Under the pieces are notes generated by a model. The model was not told the origin of the DNA, ran no database searches, and saw nothing but the letters and a program-made list of their open reading frames with translations. Below are positions 27,926-36,877 of a stretch of 64,000 nucleotides of DNA, in pieces. The DNA is from CAVTWY01 sp963738615. Its GTDB lineage: Bacteria > Pseudomonadota > Gammaproteobacteria > Burkholderiales > Burkholderiaceae_C. The DNA lies in NCBI GenBank assembly GCA_963738615.1, contig CAVTXI010000019.1:1054001-1118000 (forward strand). The letters run 5' to 3'. The number at the start of each line of letters is the position of its first letter. Within the stretch, counting starts at the first letter, position 1. The translations under genes were made by a program, and so were the position numbers.

Positions 27926-28822
27926 TCATGCACTGGCGTGCCGAGGTTGTCCGGTCGCCCAGTTTTCTTCGAACCGCATCGGGCTGACATAGGCCAGCGT
28001 CGAGTGCAGTCGGGTTCGGTTGTACCAAAGCACCCAGGCGATGACTTCGTCCTTGGCCTGTCGGCGCGTCTCGAAGCGTTGCCCGTGCAGCCGCTCGACC
28101 TTCAACGACCCGAACAACGTCTCGCTGCACGCGTTGTCCCAGCAGTCGCCGCGACGGCTCATCGAGGCGGTGATGCCGTACTCGTCCAGCACGTCGCAGA
28201 AGTCCTTGCTTGCGTATTGGCTGCCTCGGTCGCTGTGGAAGATCAGCCCAGCGTGCTTGCTTGGGCGGCGCTTGAACCACGCCATGCGCAGGGCGTCGAT
28301 CACGATGTCGCGCGTCATGTCGGCCCGCAAGCTCCAGCCGATGACCTGGCGGCTGAACAGATCGATCACCACGGCCAGGAACAACCAGCCCTCGTCGGTC
28401 CAGATGTAGGTGATGTCGCCCACCCAGACCTTGTCGGGCTCATTGACCATGAACTCGCGCCCGAGCAGGTTGGGCGCGATCGGCAAGTCGTGGTTGCTGT
28501 CGGTGGTGACCTTGAAGCGCCGCTTGCCCTTGGCGCGGATACCGTGCTGCTGCATGAGCTTTTGCACGCGCTCCTTGCCCACGCCGATGCCGCGCGCGAG
28601 CAACTCCCTCCAGATGCGCGGCCAGCCGTAGCTGCCATGCGTCTCGATGTGGATGGCCTTGATGTGCACCAGCAGCGCCTGATCGCTGAGGTGGCGACGC
28701 GGCGCGCTGCTGGCTCGGCGCACGATGTGCTCGTGGTAGCCCGCCACGCTGACCCCGAGCACTCGGCACTGCACCGAGATCGGCCACACCCGTCGATGGT
28801 CTCGGATGAAGGCGTACTTCAC
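27926..28822 (-). CDS. IS3-family transposase OrfB (DDE integrase)
   Basis: 298 residues. The N-terminal HTH_21 region is followed by the rve integrase core. The DDE residues are in VWVGDITYIW (first Asp), IFHSDRGSQYAS (second Asp) and DNACSETLFGSLK (Glu, the usual D-x(35)-E spacing). The start is GTG at 28822, overlapping the orfA stop by 4 bases. In IS3 elements OrfB is normally made as an OrfAB fusion by -1 frameshifting, and this overlap would allow it. Both frames look intact, so the element may be active. Confidence 0.95.
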   Translation of the reverse strand: MKYAFIRDHRRVWPISVQCRVLGVSVAGYHEHIVRRASSAPRRHLSDQALLVHIKAIHIETHGSYGWPRIWRELLARGIGVGKERVQKLMQQHGIRAKGKRRFKVTTDSNHDLPIAPNLLGREFMVNEPDKVWVGDITYIWTDEGWLFLAVVIDLFSRQVIGWSLRADMTRDIVIDALRMAWFKRRPSKHAGLIFHSDRGSQYASKDFCDVLDEYGITASMSRRGDCWDNACSETLFGSLKVERLHGQRFETRRQAKDEVIAWVLWYNRTRLHSTLAYVSPMRFEENWATGQPRHASA

Positions 28823-29112
28823 GTCGCTGCCTTTGCGAAGTACGCCGTCGCTTTTCCCAGGATGTCGCGCTCCATCTTCACGCGCGCCAGCTCGGCACGC
28901 AGCCGGCTGATCTCCATTTGCTCAGCGCTCACAACCTTGGTGTCGGCGCCGGTGAGCTTGCCGCCGCGGTGAGCCTTGACCCAGTTGAACAGCGTCTGGT
29001 CCACCACACCCAGCGCGCGCGACACCGCCGCAATGGACTGTCCACCTTGCACCAGGCGCACCGCCTCTTGCTTGAACTCGAGCGTGTAGCGCGCTCTCGG
29101 CTTTTTCGTCAT
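28819..29112 (-). CDS. IS3-family transposase OrfA (helix-turn-helix)
   Basis: 97 residues. The HTH_8 DNA-binding part reads YTLEFKQEAVRLVQGG and SIAAVSRALGV, then TLFNWVKAHRGG. It is followed by a leucine-zipper-like helix (EISRLRAELARVKMERDIL) used for multimerisation. This is the standard OrfA, and it recognises the terminal repeats of the element. Confidence 0.94.
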   Translation of the reverse strand: MTKKPRARYTLEFKQEAVRLVQGGQSIAAVSRALGVVDQTLFNWVKAHRGGKLTGADTKVVSAEQMEISRLRAELARVKMERDILGKATAYFAKAAT

Positions 29113-29177
29113 CTCGTTCTCCTTGCTTGGATTGGATCACCCAGCAAGGGATACGTTTTCCGGGGGCAAGGTCATTG

Positions 29178-29356
29178 CGCTCGAAGCGCGTCCCCTTGGT
29201 CATGATCGCCCACAGGATGCGCGCGTTCTTGTTCGCCAGCGCCACCACCGCCTTCTGCCAGCCCGAACGCGTCTTCGGCGCCAGCACCCATCGGCTGATC
29301 GGGTCGGTGCGCGTGTGAGCCGAATTCACCACCGACTTCGCGCCCTGGATCAACAG
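29178..29356 (-). pseudogene. IS110-family transposase fragment, C-terminal part, split by IS3
   Basis: About 60 codons remain of the C-terminal transposase_20 domain: LLIQGAKSVVNSAHTRTDPI, then GWQKAVVALANKNARILW and MTKGTRFERN. The catalytic N-terminal domain is missing; the sequence loses similarity at about 29356. The reading frame is interrupted by the IS3 element at the TTG target and continues on its far side (27888 and below) as NHQSTKPVAAMVAP. Some members of the related IS1111 group insert into attC sites, and this remnant lies beside a truncated attC. Confidence 0.8.
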
Positions 29357-29417
29357 CACAAGGCATGGGGGCAGGTCTTGCCTTTGCCTCCGCGGGCCCA
29401 CAGGCCTGGCGCGCCAC

Positions 29418-29640
29418 TCACCCCTTGCGCTTGGCCTGGGTCTTCTTCCCCTTGTCCTCGTGCGTGACGAACCCGATAGGCCGCTTGGGCGGATCGGGCG
29501 GCGTCATGAGTTCGCGCAGGGCGTCGAACACCTGCTTCAGCTGGGCGCGGGTGTTGCGGCTGAAGGGCCAGCTGGCTCTGCGCGAGGTTGCGCGCGCGGC
29601 GCAAGGGGCGATGCGCTCGCCCATGGAGACAAGAACGCGC
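29418..29640 (-). pseudogene. Decayed fragment, possibly the C-terminus of an ORF6N-domain protein
   Basis: The readable end is AQLKQVFDALRELMTPP followed by KRPIGFVTHED and a Lys-rich tail. This resembles the C-terminus of phage-type ORF6N-domain proteins, where a coiled-coil leads into a P-x-IGF motif. Upstream the frame changes between VLVSMGERIA and RRARNLAQ, so it is broken. Assignment is by recollection of the family pattern only; it could be another phage or plasmid protein. Confidence 0.35.
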
Positions 29641-29883
29641 GCTCGTCGCTGCTGACGGTCATGGCTGCGGGTGCGGGGCCGTGCAGGCCCTGCGGCACGA
29701 GGATGTGAGCCATGAAAGATAGCGAGCGTTGGCTGCCGCCCTGCCGCCCTGCCGCCCTGCGGCGTTGGTTCCAAATGACGCTCAGGCAGGTGCTCGAGGC
29801 ACGCGCGCATGTATCAGCGTCACGTCTGGCGCCTCATTCCTATGGCCGTACTCAGTACCTTGGTGCGCCCATCGAAGACCGCC

Positions 29884-31269
29884 ATGAAGACCAACCCCGC
29901 GATGAACAACGCCATGCTGCCGCAAGACGCGGCGCTGCCCCTGCTGCCGCTGGCGGTGGACGAAGCGGCGATGGCGCGGGTGTTTGCCGATCTGCTGCGG
30001 CCACATGGTATGCACGTCGAGGCATGCAGCGTCGAACGTGTGAAGTACCGGCCTGGGCGCAACGCCACGATCGGCTACCGGCTGCAATTGCGTGATGGAC
30101 AGCAGCGCACGCTGGCGCAACACGTGGCCGCGCGGCTGTGTGGCTCGAAAGGTGCGGCGCGTGCCGCGCGCGCCAGCGCTGCCGTGCTGGCGGCGTCGCG
30201 CGCCGGCCCTGCGGTGCGTTGGCTGCCGGCGATGGGCATGCTGACCTGGTGGTGGCCGAACGACGCCAAGCTGCGCGCGCCGCACGTGTTGGCCGATGAA
30301 CGCACGTTGCGCGAGCGCGTGCTGCCGTCGCTGATGCGCGCGCTGGGTGCGCTTGACCCGCTCGACGTCAACGATGCGAACAACGTAGCGTTCGACATGG
30401 CCGTCGTGCAATACGTGCCCGAGCACCGCGTGTGCGCGCGCTTCGATCTGCAATGGCATCAGGCGGGTGTACCGCAGCGTCGGCGCGTTTATGCCAAAGC
30501 CAGCCTCGAGCCCGACGGCGCCACCGCGTATGGCTTGATGGCGCAACTGCAGGCGTCGCAGGCTTGGCGCGACGGCCGCCTGCACACGCCGCGTGCGCTG
30601 CTGTGGCAGCCCGAGACCGAGTTGTATTGGCAAGAAGGGCTGTCCGGCGTGTCGTGGCTCGATGCCGACGCCGCGGTCACGGCGACGTGCGCTGCGCCGC
30701 TTGGCGAGCAACTCGCCGCGCTGCACGGCACGCCGGTGCACACACCGCGCGAGCTGACGCGGCAGGCTCTGCAAGAGCGGCTGACCGCCGTGGTGGCGGG
30801 CCTGGCGCCGATCCTTGGCGACGACGCCGTGCACCGCGCCGCGCAGGCCCTCAGCGACGGTTGGCAGGCGCTGGACGGCTGGCCGCAGGCGACGTTGCAC
30901 GGCGACTTCCATGTGCGCAACATCCTTGTCGACCACCGGGCCGACGGGCCGCGCGTCAACCTGATCGACGTCGACGGCATTCGGCGCGGCCCGGCGCTGC
31001 TCGAGCTTGGCGCCTGGGTGGCCGACGCGATGTACAGCGCGTTGCTCAACGGTGCGCCGCCGCAGCGCGACGAGGCGTCGTGGGGCCGGCTGATCGATGC
31101 GTATGTGGATGCCGGCGGCATGCGCCCGGACCCGCGCGCGCTGCGCTGGGCCACCGCATGGAGCCTGCTGACGCAACGCACTTGGCGCTGCGTGATGAAC
31201 CTGCGCCCCGGCCGCTTTGCGCTGACGCCGAAGCTGGTGGCGTTGACCCGCGAGCTTGCGCGCACGTGA
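29884..31269 (+). CDS. APH-fold phosphotransferase, first gene of an unassigned kinase cluster
   Basis: 461 residues if started at ATG 29884 (MKTNPAMNNAML); earlier and later ATGs exist. The aminoglycoside phosphotransferase (APH)/choline kinase fold is indicated by the catalytic loop LHGDFHVRNILVD (about residues 338-350, H-G-D-x-H-x-x-N) and the metal-binding LIDVDGIRRGPALLELG (about 360-376). The N-terminal lobe has QRRRVYAKASLE with a likely ATP-binding Lys. The family phosphorylates small-molecule hydroxyls; sequence alone does not give the substrate. The stop overlaps the next start by 4 bases (GTGA). Left of it lies IS debris, so the cluster may have been brought in or be bordered by a recombination point. 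Confidence 0.82.
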   Translation: MKTNPAMNNAMLPQDAALPLLPLAVDEAAMARVFADLLRPHGMHVEACSVERVKYRPGRNATIGYRLQLRDGQQRTLAQHVAARLCGSKGAARAARASAAVLAASRAGPAVRWLPAMGMLTWWWPNDAKLRAPHVLADERTLRERVLPSLMRALGALDPLDVNDANNVAFDMAVVQYVPEHRVCARFDLQWHQAGVPQRRRVYAKASLEPDGATAYGLMAQLQASQAWRDGRLHTPRALLWQPETELYWQEGLSGVSWLDADAAVTATCAAPLGEQLAALHGTPVHTPRELTRQALQERLTAVVAGLAPILGDDAVHRAAQALSDGWQALDGWPQATLHGDFHVRNILVDHRADGPRVNLIDVDGIRRGPALLELGAWVADAMYSALLNGAPPQRDEASWGRLIDAYVDAGGMRPDPRALRWATAWSLLTQRTWRCVMNLRPGRFALTPKLVALTRELART

Positions 31270-33748
31270 GCGGGCTGCACGTCGTTCTGCTGGCCAAGGA
31301 CCGGCATGCCGGCGAGCCGATGCTCCTGCGCTTCTTCGCGCTCGGGGCGGCGCGCGGCCACGCCGTGCGATGTCTCGACAAGAAGTCATTCTTGGCCGCC
31401 GATCTGACGCGCGCCGATCTCGTCTGCCTCAAGAGCCACGTCGATGACAGCGAGGTCTGGCGCAAGATCGACGCGCATGGCGTGCGCGCCGTCAACCGCC
31501 GCGCCGCGAACATGGCCTGTGCCGATCGCTTGCAGCTTGACGCGGTGCTGCGCGAAGGCGGCGTGCCCACGCCGCGCAGCGCCAGGACCGCGGCCGATGT
31601 CGAGCAGTTGCGCTTGCCGATCATCTGCAAGCCCAAGGCCGCGTCGGCGCCGCGCGAAGTGCGAGTGCTCAGCGAACCACCGACGCAGGTCGACTGCGAG
31701 CGCTGGTTCTATCAAGAGCTGGTCGGCGGCGACGGCGTGGTCTGCAAGGCCTACTGCATCGCCGACCAGACCTTCCTGGTCGAAGAGTCCCACAACAATG
31801 CGGGCGACCCGGGCGGACACGAAGACGACTGCCACGACCCGGCCGCGCTCGACGCTTCGGATGCTTCAACCGAGCGCCGACACGTCGTGTCGATGGACCC
31901 TCGCCTGGCCGAAGCCGCGCGCCACGTTGGCCGACTCACGGAGCTCGAGGTTTACGGCCTGGATTTCGTTGGCGGCCCCGACAACAGGATGCTGATCGAC
32001 GTCAACCCGTTCCCGAGCTTTCGTTGCCTGCCGCACGCGGCCGATGCGTTGTGGGACTACCTGGAAAAGATCGGGCCCAAGCCGCGCGCCGCATCGCCGC
32101 GCGGGCGGCGCATCGCGCTGGTTCCGGGCGCTTTCCGGCCGGCGCACAAAGTGCATCTGGCCGCGATCGTGGGCCTGGCCGCGCGGCCCGACATCGACGA
32201 GGTCGTGGTCATCATCGCCAACCGCTGCCGCACGCTGCCCGGCACGACCCTGGCGCTCGACGCCGAAACCGCGCGCGAGGTTCTTGCGATAGGCGTGCGT
32301 GGCGTGGCCAAGGTGCGCATCGAGGTCGCGCGGCACAACGCGGTCGCGCACGCGCTGGGCTACCTGGACCACGCAGCAGCGGGCGACACGCTGCTGTATT
32401 GCGTCGGCGAGGCCGACTTCGACAGCGGCGACGATCGTTTCCAAGATCTGCTGTTGGCGAACACGCGTGGCGACATCACCGCCGAGGTGTTGCCGTTGCC
32501 CACCGGCGCGAGCACGGTTCGCGCCACCGCGCTGCGCGAGGCACTCGCGGCGGGCGACGCGCGGCGCGGCGAGTTCATGGCCGCGCTGCCCGAACACCTG
32601 GACGATGAGCAGCGCATGCGCGTGTGGTCGATCTGCCGCAACGGCCTGCGCGAGATCGAGCACATCGTCGAAGCCAAGCTGCGCACGCTGCTGGATCCGA
32701 AGGTGATGGGCGATGCGCCCGAGTTGACCTGCGTCGTGCCGGGCAAGCTCGATCCGGTGTTTCGCGTGCGGCGAACCGACGGTTCGCACCTGTTCGTCAA
32801 GTACGCAGGCGAGACCGCCGAAGCGGGCAGCGTGGGTCACCCGTTCGTGCCCAAACCGCGGCGGCGGCTGTCGTGCGAGCGGCGGGCCCTGGCGTGCCTG
32901 CGCGCGCAATTGCCAAGCGGCGTCGTCGAGTTGGCGGACATCGTCGCTTTCGACAAAGCGCTGTCGCTGCAGGTGCAAACCGAGGTCTGCGCGGGCGGCC
33001 GGAGCCTGCAGGACGATATGCGCGTCGGCCGCTTCGATGCGAGCGTCGCAGCGCAGGCGGGGCGATTTCTCGCCGCCTGCCACGCCATCCATGCCGCCGA
33101 GGTGCCTGCGTTGTGGGGCGAGCCGCAGACCGACATGCGGCACTGGCACGCGATGCTCGACCTGCGCACGGTGGGCATCGCATCGGCAATGCTGTCGCCA
33201 CAGCAACGCGACGATCTGCGACGCTTGCGCGCGGCCAGCGAGGCCGCGCGGCGCAAGGGCTTCTTCCTGCTCGACGCGACGGCGAAGAACATCCGCGTCA
33301 GCGGGGACAAAGCGGCGTGATCGGAGAGATCGGCGTGAACGGCGCGATCGGCGCGATCGATCTCGAACTCTGCTCGAGCCAGGGCGATCCGGCTTACGAC
33401 CTGGGCGTGCTGCTTGGCCACGACGTGATGTGGGGGCTGTGCACAGGCTCGACCGCCGCGTGCCTCGCTGCGCTTCGCAGTGCGCTCGACGCCTACCGCG
33501 GCGGCGCTGGCGGTGACGTTGCATGGGCCGACATGCACGCGCGTGTCCGGCGTTCGCGGGCGCTGACGATGCTCGATGCGATCGCGCGCGAACGGCGAAT
33601 CGATGTGCGCGCTTTCGAGCCTCGGCTGGTCTGTGCTGCCGCATCACTGCTGGCGAGCGGACCCGACGTCGCAACGGCCGTGGCGCAACGCTTTGCCGAC
33701 GCGATCGTCGACGCCGCTGTCGTCGCGTGCACGGGGTCGCCGCCATGA
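31266..33748 (+). CDS. Predicted three-domain fusion: ATP-grasp + nucleotidyltransferase + APH-fold kinase (frame interrupted)
   Basis: About 827 residues with the frame restored; start GTG 31266. Residues 1-270 look like an ATP-grasp enzyme: IICKPKAA with the ATP Lys, WFYQELVGGDG, and YGLDFVGG ... LIDVNPFPS, with the metal-binding Asp/Asn as in RimK- or inositol-phosphate kinase-like enzymes. Residues 280-450 form a nucleotidyltransferase: PGAFRPAHKVHLAA (G-x-F-x-P-x-H-x-x-H) and STVRATALREAL (the ISSTxxR-type motif). From about 475 an APH-like kinase follows: LFVKYAGE, FLLDATAKNIRV and AIDLELCSSQGDPAYDLG. One base is missing near the GGGG run at 33303-33306; the kinase motifs continue exactly across it, which argues for an error. 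The stop overlaps the next gene by 4 bases. Confidence 0.78.
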
Positions 33749-35117
33749 CCTCAGACCGTTGCACAAGCCGACGACGACCCTCCCTTACCCCCGTTTGCCG
33801 CCTTCACCGACCCCGAGCGCGCGCGTCGGGCTGCTGCAACGTTGCAGCGCCGAACTGTTCGGCCGGCCGGTCACGCTGGCCAGCTGCGTCGTCATCGACA
33901 GCCTGTACAAGACCTACGCGAAACGATCGTCGTGGCCGAGATCCACGCTGTCGGTCTGCTGGCGGCTCGGCTTGGCCGAATCCGAAGACAGCGCGATCTT
34001 CTACGCCAAGGTTTATCTCGAGGGACGCAGCCTTGCCGAGTGGCAACGCCTGATGGGATCGTCGACCGCCGTGATGCATGTGCCTGCGCTCGACATGATC
34101 GCCTGGCGTTTTCCGCAAGACCCGTCGATGCCGCACCTGGCGCAGGCCCTGTTGCCCGGGCACGTGCGCCATCACCTGCCGTACGACCAGCTGCCGCCGG
34201 GGCTCGACGGCCCAGCCGATCTGCTGAGCCTGAGCGCCGAGCTGCTGAAGTACCTGCCCGAGAACTGCTGCACCGTGCGCTGGCGGCTGCAATGGCGCGC
34301 TTGCGGCCCGTTCGCGCCACCGCAAGAGCTGATCGTCTTCGGTAAGACGTTCCGCGACGACCGAGGCCGCGTGACGCACAAGCGCTTGCAGCACTGCTGG
34401 CAAAGCGCGGCCGTGAAGTCATGCCGACCGCTCGGCTACGACGCGGCGCTGCGCACCGTCTGGTCGCTTGGTGTCGAGGGCCTGCCCCTGGTGCAGGTGA
34501 TCAACCGCGCCAACCACGCGCCGTATCTCGAGCGGCTGGGCCGCAGCCTCGCGGCTGTGCATGCGGGCAACCCGGATGACGTCGGCACGCCCGATGCCAT
34601 TTCAGTGGCCGAGCTGCTGGCGGATTGCCTCAAGAAAATCGACAAGCTGAGCCGCGCCTGTCCGCCTTGCGCGCAGCCTCTGTCGCTACTGGCCGAGTCT
34701 GCGCTGTCGATCGGGCAACGGCTGGCGGCCGATGGTGCACTCGCGGGCCGCGTACTGCACGGCGACTTTCACATCGACCAGGTGCTGGCGCACGGCGACG
34801 AGATCTATCTCTTCGACTTCGATTCCTTCGCGCTCGGCGATCCCGAGCAGGACCTCGCGGAGTTCATCGTCGGCCTGTTGTTCTATGGCTTCGAGCCTGA
34901 CGTCGTGAGGCTGATGGCGCAGACGTTGGTGCAGTCGTACAGCGCCGCCGCACCCTGGGCCGTGCGGTACGACCGTCTTCGGTGGTATGCGCAGGTGGAA
35001 CACGTGACCCGCGCTTATCGCTTCTACCGGCAGCAGCGGCCGGGGTGGGAAGTGGCGTTGCAGAAGGCGGTGTCGAATCTCGAGGATCTCGACGCGGTGC
35101 TGTCGGGGTTGAACTAA
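33745..35117 (+). CDS. APH-fold phosphotransferase, third gene of the kinase cluster (frame uncertain at the N-terminus)
   Basis: About 457 residues. The ATG at 33745 overlaps the previous stop (ATGA), but that frame leads to a stop and the true frame is joined near 33780-33850 after a missing base; the first ~35 residues are therefore uncertain. The catalytic loop is VLHGDFHIDQVLAHGD, with Gln in place of the usual Asn, as in some maltokinase-like members, and the metal site is LFDFDSFALGDPEQDLAEF. The N-terminal half carries IFYAKVYLEG with a likely ATP Lys. Together with the two preceding genes it makes three kinases and a nucleotidyltransferase in one operon. Confidence 0.78.
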
Positions 35118-35120
35118 CAA

Positions 35121-36379
35121 CTACCGCGTTCCGAACATCATCCGCCGCGCCAGCACTGCCTTCAAGGGGCCTGCGCGATCCAGCACCGCCAGCGCGGCAC
35201 CGCGCGCGACGCCCAGGCCGGGCAGCGTCCATGTGAAGCTGCGGGCCAGGAAGTCGGTGCCGGCGATGAGGGACCAGCGGTCGGGGGCGCGTTGCCATTC
35301 CACGCGGCGCAGCGCGCGCATCACGTCGGGTTCGGACCGCAGTGCTTCGGCCAGCGCGAAGGCGTCGCGCAGGCCCAGGTTCAGGCCCTGGCCGGCGACC
35401 GGGTGCAGCGTTTGCGCGGCGTTGCCGATGCGCACGATGGGGCCGCCTGCGTCCACCAGCGTGCGCTCGGCGTTCAGGCCCAACGCGAATTCCTTCAGCG
35501 GTGCGACAAGGCCGGTGATGCGGCCGGCCTGCGCGGGTAGATGGTGTTCAGCACGGCGACGCGTTGGTCGTCGTTCAGCGCGCGCACCGGGTCGTCTGCG
35601 CTGGGCACGCACCACACCAGCGCGGCGCGCGGCGCTTCGCCTTCCCGACGTGGCAGCGGCAGCAGCGCCGCGGGGCCGTGGCGCGTGAAGCGCTCGACGG
35701 CCAGGCCGGGCGTGGCGGTGGCGGGGTCCAGCCACACCGATCCGACCCATGCGGTTTGCGCGTAGTCGTGCGTCAGGCCCTTGCGCGCCTGGTCGGCGAA
35801 GACACCGCCCTCGGCGATGACGGCCACGTCGAATGCGTCGGCGATGTCGGCATCGACTTCGACTGCACCGCGCGCGGTACCGCCCTCTACAGACGCACCC
35901 TGGTCGATCAGCTTGACGTGTTTGACCGCGCTGCCGAACCGGCTCGACAGGCGCTGCGGCTGCGCCTGCACCGCGCGCAGCCACGCGGCCTGCAGCGGCG
36001 CGACCAGCGCGCCGTAGGGCAGCACGGCGCCGAGCATCGGCACCGCAAGGTCGATGGCGCGCATCGTCACGCTGGCGTCGCGCCCGCCCACGATCGGCAG
36101 CGACGCGGGCAGGGTGACGGTAGGCGGTTGCTGCGACACGTGCACGGTCGTGATGGGCTGCGCGGCGTTGGCGTCCCACGCGCCCAGGCGCTGCAGCAAC
36201 TGCACGCTGCCCAGCGCCAAGGCCAGCGTGCGGGCGTCGCCGCGCACGTCTTTGTCGAGCGGCCGGGCGTCGAACAGGCTGACGTGCCAGTCGCTTGCGC
36301 GCTGCGCCAGCAGCAACGCCAACGACAGGCCCACCGGGCCCGCGCCGACGATCGCGATGCGGCGTGGCTCGCCCGACAT
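35121..36379 (-). CDS. UbiH/UbiF/VisC-type FAD-dependent monooxygenase, frame interrupted
   Basis: About 419 residues from the ATG at 36379. The N-terminal FAD-binding motif is IAIVGAGPVGLSLALLL (GxGxxG) and the second FAD/NADPH motif is DARTLALALGSVQLL. Near 35535 the frame changes (VLNTIYP then AGRITGLVAPLKEF), after which IGNAAQTLHPVAGQGLNLGLRD, the GD/ribose motif, follows. This family hydroxylates the ubiquinone ring, so ubiquinone synthesis is the likely role; which ring position cannot be told. It converges with the kinase cluster (3 bases between stops). Confidence 0.85.
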
Positions 36380-36384
36380 GATGC

Positions 36385-36855
36385 TCAGCGCGTGCGTTGC
36401 GACTTCAGGCGCGTGACGTTGCTGCGCACGCGGCGGCTCACCGGCGCCAGGCCGGCCGCAGCCACCTTCGCCACCTGCGCCATGCCGTGGCTCATCGGCG
36501 AGTGCATCTTCGGCAACGTGAAAGCCTTGGCAGGAGAAGCAGAGCCAGCACCGAGCCACCAGGGGCGCAACATCGTCTGCATCAGTGTCTGGGTTAGCGA
36601 CTGCCAGAACGCCTTCTGCATCTGCAGCGACTGCGCACCCATCGCCGTCCACGCGTCGCTGAACGCCTTGTTCTTCTCGTCCACCATCCGGTGCATCTCG
36701 CGGCGGTCGCTGGCCGAAGGGTTGGGGCCATGCGCGGCCATGCGTGCCACGCGCATCGCGATGACCTGCGGCGCGCCGGTGGCGATGGTCATGGCGTCGC
36801 GGCCGGCTCGGCTGGCGGCGCTGCCGTGGGAAAGAGCGCGGTTGCGTCGTGTCAT
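36385..36855 (-). CDS. Conserved hypothetical protein, phasin-like length and composition
   Basis: 156 residues, basic ends and a helical centre (AFSDAWTAMGAQSLQMQKAF, then WQSLTQTLMQTMLRPWW). There are no membrane helices or signal peptide. The helical, Gln/Met/Ala-rich centre recalls granule-associated phasins, but I see no diagnostic motif. It lies between murU (22 bases downstream of it) and the ubiH-like gene (5 bases upstream of that gene's start), so all three may form one transcript. Function unknown. Confidence 0.7.
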   Translation of the reverse strand: MTRRNRALSHGSAASRAGRDAMTIATGAPQVIAMRVARMAAHGPNPSASDRREMHRMVDEKNKAFSDAWTAMGAQSLQMQKAFWQSLTQTLMQTMLRPWWLGAGSASPAKAFTLPKMHSPMSHGMAQVAKVAAAGLAPVSRRVRSNVTRLKSQRTR

Positions 36856-36877
36856 GGGTGTCCTCGGGTCAGTGTCA

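Larger units (their letters stand above)
27889..29174 (-). mobile_element. IS3-family insertion sequence, complete, 1,286 bp
   Basis: Both ends begin TGACCTTGCCCC when read inward; the terminal repeats match at 26 of 30 positions. The element is flanked by a 3-bp direct repeat TTG (27886-27888 and 29175-29177), the usual target duplication of the family. It contains orfA and orfB in the standard arrangement on the minus strand. Removing the element and one TTG restores a continuous reading frame of an IS110-type transposase, which shows the insertion order. Confidence 0.93.

Noticed and set aside
29884..31269. First kinase considered as an aminoglycoside-resistance gene
   Set aside because: Only the general APH fold is visible, and the operon context with ATP-grasp and nucleotidyltransferase domains argues for metabolism.
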